Source of the DNA: Bryoerythrophyllum caledonicum
Lineage: Eukaryota > Streptophyta > Bryopsida > Pottiales > Pottiaceae
DNA length: 64,000 bases
NCBI GenBank assembly: GCA_963971425.1
Contig: OZ020523.1
Span: 19,573,105 to 19,637,104 of the forward strand
Direction of reading: 5' to 3'
The position numbers and the translations under genes are program-made. The notes under the pieces were generated by a model that worked only from the letters and a program-made list of their open reading frames with translations, ran no database searches and had not been told where the DNA came from. Positions 1 through 10,500 of this stretch are shown here, piece after piece. Position 1 is the first letter of the stretch. The number at the start of each line of letters is the position of its first letter.

Positions 1-455
1 CCAAGCGTGGGGGATGTCCTGTCAAATAGTTATTTTGGGGGGTCCATAGGCTTTTTTTTGGATTTTTTGACAAATTTGGTGCCTACGGCTATCGTTTACC
101 CGAAGCACCCTCCTTTGCTATAGATAGGGGCCCATCCAAAAACATAATAAGGGCCAGGTTTGGCCCCACCACCTCGTGGCCCCCTTGGGTAAGTACCAAC
201 GAGGGGGTCAATTTGCCTTGGGCTGGATGTCATGTACGGTGGGTTAGGGGTAGGCCTATTTTTTTTGCCTTTTTAATTTCGGGGGTTCAAAAGCTTTTTT
301 GGAATTTCTTTTGTCAAATTGAGGGCATGTGGCCCCAATTTACCCTCAAGTAACCCACGGCCCCAATTAACCCTTGAAAGACCCACCCGGGTCTAAGTAA
401 GCCCCCCTCCAACATAAAAATAGGGGCCAGGTTTTGTCCACAACCCCCTTCCCAT
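1..455. mobile_element. Two partial copies of a G/C-rich-ended non-autonomous element
   Basis: Positions 26-225 match, in reverse orientation, the better-preserved element at 25858-26128: the same order of a GGGGGGTCC block, AGGCTTTTTTTGGATTTTTT, a CCCATCCAAAAACA block and a terminal GAGGGGGTCAATTTGCC. Positions 240-455 hold a second, more diverged partial copy with the same internal order. Bases 1-27 resemble the right end of the copy at 15095-15372 (GGGGGATGTCCTxTCAAAT), so another copy may be cut by the window edge. I found no coding potential. Confidence 0.55.
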
Positions 456-504
456 ACCATCCATCTATATGGTTCACTCAGCCAAAAGTTGTCTGCAGCC
501 TAAG

Positions 505-1850
505 CCTCTCTTGATCTCCGGAGGATACCAACATACTAGTGTACATCTAGACATGACATTGCACAATTTCCATTTTGGCTGTGATATGAGTGTTTTCTGC
601 GGGGGCCAACACCATCCACTCATTGTACCGAGGCCATTAAGGAGCTTTTGCATACTCTCCCGATCGGTTGCCTAGAGGCTTGTTGGGCGGGCCTCCGCTA
701 CGGATGCTCTTAATATCCCAAAAAATGTCTTCACGGTAAACATCTTGGATGATGATCGATGTAAACAATCTTTTCATCCAATTCTTTTTGAAGAGTTTGT
801 TGAATATGTAAGCATTAGATGATGATGAAACTTGCCTTGGTGAGGTAATCTAAAGTAGAAAATGTTTGTGATAGGATCAATGTAGTGAATTTTTGAGACT
901 TGTAGCTTTTGCCATAGATATGAATTTGTGCCATCAAAATGAAATATTTTGAATTTGAGTCCTGCTAATGAAGCTTACAAAGTCTTGTATCCATTCCAAT
1001 TTGAAACTTTGAAATATACGTAAATTTTGATAAGTTATTGTGAATAGAACTTGTGTCTTATATCCATGATTGGCTAATACTCTTTTTTTAGTTTCATTTC
1101 CACAACAAGTTTTGGCACTGTAATGTACACCTTTGGTGAACTTTTCAAAAAAAATATCATAATTTGTATTTGATATGAATTTTCATCACTTTTTGTTCAA
1201 AAATCACAATATCTTCAAATTTTCACAATTAAATTGTGAATCTTTGTGACATAAGAAAGACAAGTGATCTCATTTCTAAAATTTAAAACAAAAACCTTCC
1301 ACTTATATCTAATGAAGAACAAGAGTACACAATAGAATGAAAATTGGAGTTGATACCACCGTCGTAGGCTTGGTGGTTGTAGGGTTATGGTGGTGCATCT
1401 AAAGATGAATTGTATTGGAGGAAGTGTTGCTCACTTTTCTCTATTACAGTGTAAAATAATAAAGTTGACCCTTGCCTAATTTTTCTAGAATATTAGAAGT
1501 TAGCAATACCCAATTAAATTCCTTATATACACAAAAGTCACATCAAGAAAGCCTTCTATGGTAAGCAATTTAGGTTTTTGGGTCAACACAACCGTTGTAT
1601 ATAAAAACCACAAAATATGATTCTATGAAGTGTAAACACTATTTCACTGTGGCTAACTTGTTTTAAAAATTTTTCAAGGGTACCTAAGCTCAAAATATTA
1701 CTTTCTATATTGCCTAACTTAAATGATTATCGAGCAAAAAGGTGTTCAACTTTCAAGAAGGTTATGGTAAATTCTTATGACGTCAATACAATCGATTCCC
1801 TTTACAACAACTTTCTTTGTTAAAACAACATGTGTTATTACAACCCTGTT
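505..1850. repeat. Arm A of a widely spaced inverted repeat (partner 30140-31525)
   Basis: The sequence can be followed as a diverged reverse complement of 30140-31525 over almost its whole length, from AGTGTACATCTAGACA near 540 to the fold-back near 1785-1850 that starts TCGATTCCCTTTACAACA. The arm contains a GATGCTCTTAATATCCC boundary near 705, which resembles the end of GAGCATC-type small transposons, and a small internal fold-back with CCCTTTACAACA...TGTTGTAA arms. No convincing coding region was found; the 68-codon frame at 469-675 has no recognisable similarity. It is probably two dispersed copies of one old element. Confidence 0.6.
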
Positions 1851-1929
1851 TCTAGAGGGAACTGAGTTGATGTAAACGGAGCTGACTGTTGTAACAAATG
1901 TTGATGCTAACCTCTGAAAGTCCAAGTAT

Positions 1930-2200
1930 ACGTGGGGCATACGTTTTAGATTTTGGGCAGGTTTCTAAAATTTGAAAAAAAAACCTTTTTTTTTTAAAAC
2001 TCTCATACTAGATTGTCTCTGATAAGAATTCCATGGTTTGAAATTTAGTTCCACTCAAAGTTAGAAATAGGGACATAGCATCAATAGTAATCACAGCTTT
2101 ACTCTAAAGGATTAATGACATAACGTCTTACATCACCCTTAGAATATACTACTCTTACACATACATTATATATCAATTACCATACACAACTAGTATACTT
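1930..2200. repeat. Remnant of the TTAA-family repeat plus AT-rich DNA
   Basis: Positions 1940-2085 contain the internal blocks typical of the TTAA family of this window (TTTTGGGCAGGTTTC, TCTCTGATAAGA, TTAGTTCCACTCAAAGTTAGAAA). No terminal CCCCTAAAGG is left. From 2090 to 2200 the sequence is AT-rich and unassigned. Confidence 0.45.
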
Positions 2201-2217
2201 TCAAAAAGGCACACTAT

Positions 2218-5200
2218 CTACTCCATAGAATTTAGGGCTGCTTGCAAACGGTCGTCATCGATAGCTTCGGTTTGCATTGCAATATATTGTAGTATGTGAG
2301 CCTTTGCCGATTGAAGAATGCGAATCTTGCTTTCAATCTGCACTCCAAATACATTGCGCTTTCTCCACCCGCTGGCCCCTGACATGGTTATTTCCGGAGA
2401 GTCTATCCATGAAAAAATGCATGCATCTTTCTCTACCCAACTATGGCTCTCCCCAGATGGCTCCCAGATTGACTCCATGCAATTTGCATACCGCTGTGCA
2501 GAAGACCCATGTCCATCAACAACCCCCCTTTGGATGTTGGGCCAATACCAACAAACCTTTATGTTAAGTCTCCATCGGTTTTTTCCTTCCTCAATCACTT
2601 TCCCCACATAGAATGGTACACCGCCTTCTATTTCTGCTCGATCAACACTCAAGGCTACAAATTGTCCACAACAGATATCAGATTGTGGATTAAATGGTGG
2701 AAATGGGTCGTGGTTACCTTCATTCATTGCTCCTTCTTCGGCGCGTTCCTCAACATAGTTGCGCTCTGTTCGTTGTGCCCTGTGCAGTGCTTGATTAGAG
2801 CGTCTCCCTCTACGAGGGCCAAAGTATCCTCGAGCCTCGGCATTAGGAAGCATTGCCACTACCTGCTCTACGACATCTATCTCGCGATTTTCTTCACCTG
2901 TACCATCCAAAGATGCACTCTTTGTAGGTTCGATGTTGGAGAACTCTGAAGGCCAAAACGGTGAGGAACGATGCTCATTGCTACGATCTTTGTGTGGAAA
3001 TTGAGCTAAATAGAGTTTCCATCTTTCAGCCTCTACTTTTGCCTCACGATTCTTGTCCTCATGCTGCAATCTTTGGATGCACCTTTGTTTATATATAATG
3101 AAGTCATCCAACGCCTTCAACTCCCGTTTGTCCGCTCCAAATACTTCCGCAAACGATGGACGCTCATCTCTACTTGGCAACGACTTCAAAGTTTTCGTCC
3201 CTGCCTCCGGTCCCCATGGATCCTTGCAATAATGTTTGTGTTGTACTCGAACCTCACGAGTCCCTTCTCGATTGTCCATATAGATCGCATGTGGTGTGGA
3301 AATGTTATGCCTACTAATGAATCCTGACCTGTCAATAAGTGAGGAGTTATAAACAATTTCCAATCCCATACATTCTCTAGCAGTCAGGCGCTAACAAATG
3401 CCTCTGTAGGAGATGATCCTCGTTCTATAAGACTCATCATTTCCTTCAACGAATCCACGTCCGACCTCTTCAATGTATTTGATATACAACTGAAGCGTTG
3501 ATCAATATCTTCGTGTGTATGGCCCACTATAAGAAAAGATAGTTCCACCTCCTGAAAAAATTTCAATCCCACCAATGTTGCACATAGAGCAAACATATAA
3601 ATGTTTTTGTTCTCGCGTGTGCAATTGTCCGCCTGGATACGCAATGTTGGTGGCAAAAAGCCCTTCCTCCGCAGCACATCTCCTATCACGTATAACAATG
3701 TACTCACGACTTGGTTGCTATCGTGTTTGTGGTGAGCCCCAAACCACACGTCGCAATATAAACCAATCCCATGTACAAGAGCACCTCACAGATGGGTCTT
3801 CACAAATCGATGTTCAATGTTCTTCACAGTCTGCCGCATCCTCGGTACCATGGTCGTATTTTGGTCCATGCCATCTACTATGATGCACATGTACAACTCA
3901 GGGCTAATATAACACGACCTCTTGAATATCCAATAATGCCTACGTTCTTCCATCTGATTGCGTAGATGCAACATAAACAACTCTTTTATCTTTATTCTTG
4001 CATCCGCATTGGTGGTTCCCTCCATGGCACATTTATACTCCCAACAATGATAACACTTTGAGAATCCCGAGAATGGAGGTACCTGAACGTGGGGATACTT
4101 CATGCGCCACATCCTCCGGAACGAACTCATAGAAATAGTTTCGCCATTACAAATTCTCTTGACCTCCTCGTTCACGTAATTGAATACATCAAATTTGGTT
4201 GTATTCATAGGAAGGAGAATGAGAGGCACCACTTCGTTGTCACTCTTACGGCGAATACAACGATGAGGTTGAGGACAACCAGCTTCATCGACAAACGATT
4301 TAAAGCAAGCCTCTCCCGCAGACATTCTAGTGCTCTCTCTGATCGGATCTGAAAGGGTATTGCCGTGAATCGATGTCACTCTTCCATATATTAAACAGTC
4401 CTTCTTCAATTGCTTAAAGCGCCTCTGTGAATATCCAACTCCAAGAGCGTAGCAAGCATTGCAAACTTCTTTCCCATCTAACTTTGTTACAAACTTGTCT
4501 CGACGAGTTCCTTCCGTCGTTGTATGAAAAGAAACCAGCATCTGTCTCATCCACGTACTTCGTATTGAAAACTCATTACCCCATGCATTATATCGCATGT
4601 CCAATAGATACCTTGCTGGAATGTCCCTCAAACAATTGCGTTTGCATCCTCCTTGTTCCATTGCAATTTGCACGCTTCTAAGCGATACCTTAGCTGGTGC
4701 AGCTTCTGTCAATGATGGCTCTCTTGAATCTCTCCTTCTCCTATTTTGCATAGAATAGGGACGACGTGTTGGTCTAACATAAGCAAATCCATCTACATGG
4801 GGCAAATCTCGGATGTTTGAGGGAGTAGATTGGGAAAACGGCAAATTTTCATCTACGGCATTTGAAGCATGACTACTGCGTCGAGACTTCTCGGTGGATC
4901 CTGGTGTGTTCATGAACTCAGGAAAATCAAACTTTGGGGCCATCACTTGTGTAGGTGCTATCTGTGATCCAATGTCACCATGCATACTTGTAATATCAGG
5001 TTCTACAGCCACTACACGTAGCAAAGACCCATGCCAACGAATGATCAAGCCCATACACATGCCAAGGCGTTCTCCTACAGTCTCTCCGGTCCAATGCAAT
5101 GCATCATCAACCCTAGTGATACACACCGCCACCTCGAATGGAAACAACTTCGACCCATTCAATTTCATGCCACTTTTGAATGCATGCTCCCTGGTTGCTA

Positions 5201-5438
5201 AGCCCACCACATCTCCTCTCTCAGAAAGCAATTCTAGCGCCCTTTCTAATTCAGATGACATGATCCCAATAGATCTCTGTTGAATTTGCCTTGCACGTGC
5301 TGCTCGTACTAATCGAGCCCCCACAGAGCTATTGGAATGCATATTATTCCTTTGGATGTGTGGCTGTATCGAAGGAGTCTCAATCGTGCGGCTCTCCATT
5401 ATCAGTATTGAAAAAATATGAACATTATGGCTGCACAT
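2218..5438 (-). pseudogene. DUF7869-like transposase-type gene, one nonsense codon and one frameshift
   Basis: Read on the minus strand from ATG 5438 (a second in-frame ATG lies at 5399). The first 550 codons run to a TGA at 3786-3788. The same frame then continues without another stop to 3384, and the remaining 383 codons (3369-2218) lie one frame over. The first part contains a Cys-rich block (VCNACYALGVGYSQRR), FSKCYHCWEYK and DGMDQNTTMVP. After the TGA come GALVHGIGLYCDVWFGA, HDSNQ, QADNCTRENKN and VGHTHEDIDQRFS. This order (DGMDQ, QADN, GHTHEDxDQ) is what I know from DUF7869 proteins, whose spaced acidic residues suggest an RNase-H-like transposase fold; that reading is inference. The tail holds a KVCWYWP block. 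The TGA sits where CGA (Arg) would fit, so CpG deamination is the simplest cause. The restored length would be about 1,070 residues. No terminal repeats were found. A very short intron at the frameshift is a less likely alternative. Confidence 0.72.
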
Positions 5439-5621
5439 TAGTCAAAATACATGTACTAATTGTTAACCTTCAAAGCACCATTCATCTAATAAAAGATATG
5501 TTTCTAAACACATATTTACTGTTCAAAATTTCATGATAATATTGGACCTTTTGATAAAACAGCTTAGAAATGAAAAAAATAAGAATTTGTAGAGCATGAA
5601 CTCCTTGCACGGAGTCTTTAA

Positions 5622-6530
5622 CTCTGAAGGTACAATGACAATCTTACACCAAAAACACTTCAAAATTGTTGGATTCTAGTGCAATGAACAATGAACGGAA
5701 CGAACAAAGATAATTTCTAGTTTTGACCAAAAGATCTCAATTAAGACTTATTAAATAATATATAAACAAAATTTCCTAAACTTTGACCGCACGGACTGAA
5801 AGATTATAGTGTTTGAAGTCAAGCATATGGTCATATTCTTCCCTGGTGCAGTAGATCAGCAGACTTTGACTTCACTTGGTGTCAAATTTTTGCACTACAC
5901 AAGGTCTAAATCCATTACCATCTTGTTAAGCATGATATTAGTTCCTTGTACACCAATTTTAAGAGGTAGTGGACGGATGTAGCATATTCAAAACAACTTG
6001 TGCAAGGAGTGGAGGTTCGAATTTTGTTAATTCACACTTTAATTTTTGTGAACTTATTATGTTTGAGATTGATAAATTAAATGGCCAACAAGAAGGTTTA
6101 CACGACATATTGTTGTGGAAAAAATAAAAAGTGAGAAATTAAAAAATATCTAAGTTTTATGTGGAAAAGAAGAAGTTTTTTTTTACCTTGCCCAACAATG
6201 AGTGACAATGTGTGAAAATGTTTGATTTGGGTTGATAAGCTAATTTTCACTAAATAGAAGAACTTATTTTGACAATATGAAGGAAAATAATATTACTTGC
6301 GAGTACTGAAAATCTCACATTCCATAGAGTGTTCTAGCAAAAGTTTTGGAGGTACTTGAAGTATCTGCTCTCTTCAATTCAAATTCAAAACCCTATAATT
6401 GTTTCATCAAATGTCCAATTTAAGGAAAAAATTGTTTTCCCTCTAAGGTCTTGGTAATGCATGTCTATAGTAAAATTTTCAAAGAGACATATTGGAAATT
6501 GACACCATAGGAACCAGACCAAACTTTCAA
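5622..6530. repeat. TTAA-family element, reverse orientation
   Basis: The left end is TTAA (5618-5621) followed by a diverged CTCTGAAGGTACAATGACAA and CACCAAAAACACTTCAAAATTG, which is the 3' end of the family read in reverse. Diagnostic internal blocks follow in reverse order: ACCGCACGGACTGAAAGATT, GATCAGCAGACTTTGACTTC, GTAGCATATTCAAAACAA and GGAGTGGAGGTTC. The right end is lost near 6530. It is non-coding. Confidence 0.6.
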
Positions 6531-6567
6531 AAAGCCCATTTTTCACACTAGATCCTATAGGGAATAA

Positions 6568-7122
6568 CCTCTAAAGGACCAAACGTCCCCCCAGGTGTCA
6601 AATAGGATTTTGGGCATGTACCTACGATTTGAAAAAAAATCTTATACAAGAAAATTTTATACAAGATAGTCTCTGATAAGAGCTTTGTGGAGAATTTTTT
6701 ATTTTATTTTTTGGATCTGTGGTTTGAACCTCCACTCCTTGCACACTTGTTTTGAATATGCTACACCCCTTTTTTACCTCTAAAAATTGGTGTTTCGGGA
6801 AATATCATCATGCTTAAGACAATGGCAAAAGATTAAGACCTTGTACAATGCAAAAATTTGATACAAAGTGAAGTCAAAGTCTGCTGATCTACTCAATGTA
6901 GGGAAGAGAATGAATCATTGTTTTGACTTTAAACACTAAAATCTATCAATCCGTGCGGTGGATTGCAACCATTCTTTAGTGGCATGTTTATAAAGAAGTT
7001 TATTTTAGGATCTTACGGTTGAAAATCCAAAATTCGCTTTAGAATGTGATTTTCATGTCGCTTTTTGGCAGTGGCAGTTTTGGACTGGTTTTAGAACGAA
7101 AGGGGTCGTGGTTCTTTAGGGG
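6568..7122. repeat. TTAA-family element, internally shortened
   Basis: The left end is CCTCTAAAGGACCAAACG, preceded by ATAA where TTAA is expected. The right end is GGTTCTTTAGGGG followed by TTAA (7123-7126). The inside keeps CTCTGATAAGAGCTTTGTGGAG, TGAACCTCCACTCCTTGCAC and CAATCCGTGCGG, but is only about 555 bp long against roughly 950 bp for the fullest copy. No coding potential was found. Confidence 0.6.
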
Positions 7123-7126
7123 TTAA

Positions 7127-8269
7127 ATATGGTACACCTCTTCTGCATCCCTAAACATTGGTATACAATGGAACTAATATCATTCTTGACATGATGATAA
7201 TGAATCTAGATCATATGTGATGCAATTTTTTGAAACCAAGTAAATCGAAACGAAGGGAATCTAGTCAACCTAAGGAAAAAAATGAATGATGTTGTCTACA
7301 GGCTATTACTGACACCATTGGAACTTGTTACAATTGCTAATAAAAGAAAGGGTTTGTATATCCACATAAAGGTTATTCTATAAACAACATAGTACAAAAG
7401 ATCAATCAAGAATCAATCCTAAACTTGTATAAAAATAATTGTTTACCTCAAGATACGTTGCAGATGTTAGCGGTACACGCAACGATGTTTGATGGCGTTC
7501 AACATTAAAGCACCATTTCGTTGCTGTTGTTGAACTTGTTTTTCAAGTCTTAGAAGAAATCTGCAAACCATGCATAAAATTTATATGGTCATTTGTTAAA
7601 ATTATATGATAAAAACTCCCAAGTATCTTCATATTACATATAGCCCAAATTTTAATATAAAATATAAAAAGTTTAACATAAGAAGAAACAAAGAAAAAGG
7701 TCCAAAGTTTTAAATTAAAATTTGGACTCATAAACTTGAGGCACAAGTCTCCAACATGTATAAAGGGTTTCAATACAAACCCTGGAGGTCACTTCTCTTT
7801 CCAATTTCTTAGGTGAGCTCTCTTGCAATCACAACCTCAAGCTATGTGTGTTTATTATTTCAGTTACTAATTTCTATTAGGTATGTGGCGTGCAGATTCG
7901 AGGAGAAAATCTGCGCTTCCAAGGAATTTTGTGAACTTCTGAACTTAGTAAGCTTCTCAGCCCTGATTCAAGTTGAATAAGAGGGAACTGCAGGTTTAGT
8001 TTGCCACAGGTCATCAAAGGATAGTCCATAGTATAGGTTTAACCAGTACCAATCTTTGCACACAAATGAAAACACCACTTCAGTAAGGTTCGAAACTGCA
8101 AATTCTATAGAAGTTGAAGTTTATACAAGATGAGAGTCAACACTAGAGAGTACAAACTGCGACTACTAATACACTGCCATTGAGAACTGAAGTCGTGAGT
8201 GAAGCTAGTGCTGTGAGACTGAATTCCTCAGTCCAACTATACCATCAGCCCTGAACTAAAATCCTATCC
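7127..8269. other. Intergenic, no gene recognised
   Basis: AT-rich sequence up to about 7800, then mixed composition. The only frame of note (76 codons, minus strand, 7543-7773) is Phe/Ile/Lys-rich in the way AT-rich DNA is by chance, and has no recognisable domain. I see no RNA gene or clear repeat pair here. Confidence 0.5.
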
Positions 8270-9165
8270 GCCGCAACAACCCAAACCCTAGCGCCGCAAC
8301 CAGGAACCCTAAACCCCAGCCGCCACAACCAACAACCCAAACCCTAAAAGTAAAACCCTAGCACCGCGTTCACATGACGTTCCTGTGACGCCTCCTGGAC
8401 TAACTGTAGACTAGAGGTGTGCGCGCGCACACCCCCAACTGCTGCTGCTCCTCCATCCATCCCAAACGTCCTGGCCAAAACCCAAGGAAGGAGCTCGTGA
8501 TCTGCAGCATGCCAACTCTTGACGACGGAGAGAAAACATCGCGCGGCGGTAGTTGTCTTCTACCTGCACCTACACCCAAGCACCTGCAGCTGGCGCTGCG
8601 GCCAGGCGCGTGGCCTCGTCCTGAGGCGCGCGGCCCTCAGGCGGCTCTCTCAAGGCAGCCCACCACATGTTCTTTTTTTCCCTCCTCCCCCGCGACCTAT
8701 TCTCCATCTCTCCTCTCCCCTCCCGCGCACAATATTCCTTCTCTCCCAAACCCTAGCCGCCCACCACTTCTTTTCCAAAACTTTCCTCCCCTCCATTCCT
8801 CTCCTTCACACCTCCCCTCCATACCTCTCCCTCACAACTCTTCTCTCCCCACCCTCCGCCCTCACTAACCCTCAAGTCTCTCACACTTCTTCAAACCTTC
8901 TCTCTCACACTCACAGCCTCCCAACAACTACTCCAGGGTTTTGCGCGCGCACACCCCTCGTAGGACTACTCAAAGTTGCAAGGATTGATATCCTTGGTTG
9001 AGACCCTCATTTCCAAAACCCTAATACCAAACCCTAAGTTGATACCCTCAGTTGATACCTCGGTTGTAAGCCGGGTATTGGTACGTACGAGCTTATACCC
9101 TGGTGGTGATACCCTCACTATTGATACCCAAAGTACCTTGGTCCATAAAGATGTTGAGAATTTCT
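8270..9165. other. AAACCCTA-bearing, pyrimidine-rich stretch
   Basis: Positions 8280-8370 contain several AAACCCTA/ACCCTAG units. From 8650 to 8930 one strand is strongly C/T-rich (long CTCTCC and CCTCC runs). From 8990 to 9130 there are repeated GATACCCTC units. Two overlapping plus-strand frames (8419-8868 and 8519-9001) are open only because the DNA is pyrimidine-rich and encode Pro/Ser/Leu runs. It could be a promoter or leader of a lost gene or part of a retroelement; I cannot tell which. Confidence 0.4.
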
Positions 9166-9169
9166 CAAC

Positions 9170-10250
9170 CAAAAATTGTTAAAAATGCTTGTTTTAGTGC
9201 ATTTAAAAAGGAAGACAAAATAAGGTTTTTTTTGTAGTTTTAACCGTAGGATCTCAATTCTTACTAATTAAATAATATACTCACAAAATTTCATACAGTA
9301 TTACCGCACGGATTGAAAGATTATAATGTTTGAAGTAGAGAAAGGGCTCATTTTCTTCCCTGCGTTTACTGGATCAGCTGACTTTGACGTCAATTAGTGT
9401 CAAATTTTTGCACTATAAAGGGTCTCAATTAATTACCTTAATGTTAATCATGATGTTAGTTTGCTATGTACCAATTTTGAGAGGTAGACAAGGAGTGTAG
9501 CATATTCAAAAAAATTGTGCAATGAGTGGAGGTTCAATAATTCTCAATGAACGATATATTTTTTTGTGAACTCGATATTGTTTCAAATGAGAATCCAACT
9601 GGTCAATAAGAAGGTTTACATTACATAATGCCGTAGGAAAAATCAAAAGTGAATTATACGAAGATCTCAATGTTTTATGTGGAAAGGTAGAAGTTTTTGG
9701 TACCTTGGCCAAAAATTGTCAAAATTGCTTGTTTTAGTGCATTTAAAAAGAAGACAAAATAAGATTTTTTTTGTAGTTTTAACCGTAGGATCTCCATTCT
9801 TACTAATTAAATAGTATTCTCACAAAATTTCATAAAGTATTACCGCACGGATTGAAAGATTATAATGTTTGAAGTAGAGAAAGGGCTCATTTTCTTCCCT
9901 GCGTTTACTGGATCAGCTGACTTTGACTTCAATTAATGTCAAATTTTTGCACTATAAAGGGTCTCAATAAATTACCTTAATGTTAAGCATGATGTTAGTT
10001 TGCTATGTTCAAATTTTAAGAGGTAGACAAGGAGTGTAGCATATTCAAAAAAATTGTGCAATGAGTGGAGGTTCAATAATTCTCAATGAACGATATATTT
10101 TTTTGTGAACTCGATATTGTTTTAAATGAGAATCCAAATGGTTAATAAGAAGTTGTACATCACATAATGCTGTAGGAAAAATCAATAGTGAATCATACGA
10201 AGATCTCAAAGATTTATGTGGAAAGGTAGAAGTGTTTTTGGTACTTTGGC
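9170..10250. repeat. Head-to-tail pair of a 539-bp unit from the TTAA family
   Basis: TAACCGTAGG occurs at 9241 and again at 9780, giving a period of 539 bp. Both units share blocks from TGCTTGTTTTAGTGCATTTAA to GAAAGGTAGAAGT in the same order and look very similar by eye. The internal blocks (TACCGCACGGATTGAAAGATT, GTGCAATGAGTGGAGGTTC) belong to the TTAA family in reverse orientation. Short minus-strand frames in each unit (68 and 73 codons) are similar only because the DNA is duplicated. A shorter third fragment follows to about 10450. Confidence 0.7.
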
Positions 10251-10500
10251 CGAAAATGTGTGACAATGTGTGAAAATAATTGATTTGGATTAATATGTTA
10301 TTTCACCAAAGAACTAACAACATGCTTAACACAATGGTATTGGATTTAGATCTTCCGTACTGCAAAAAAATTTAGAGGTAGACAAGGGGTGTTGCATGTT
10401 GAAAAATATTGTGCAATGACTGGTGGTTCAAAAATTCTTATTCCATACTCATAGTGACTATCGTTTTGTAATGATATACAGGTTTTCTGAGTGTTGCGTT

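Noticed and set aside
8419..9001. Two overlapping plus-strand frames of 149 and 160 codons
   Set aside because: They lie in pyrimidine-rich DNA and encode Pro/Ser/Leu runs in both frames, so composition explains them.
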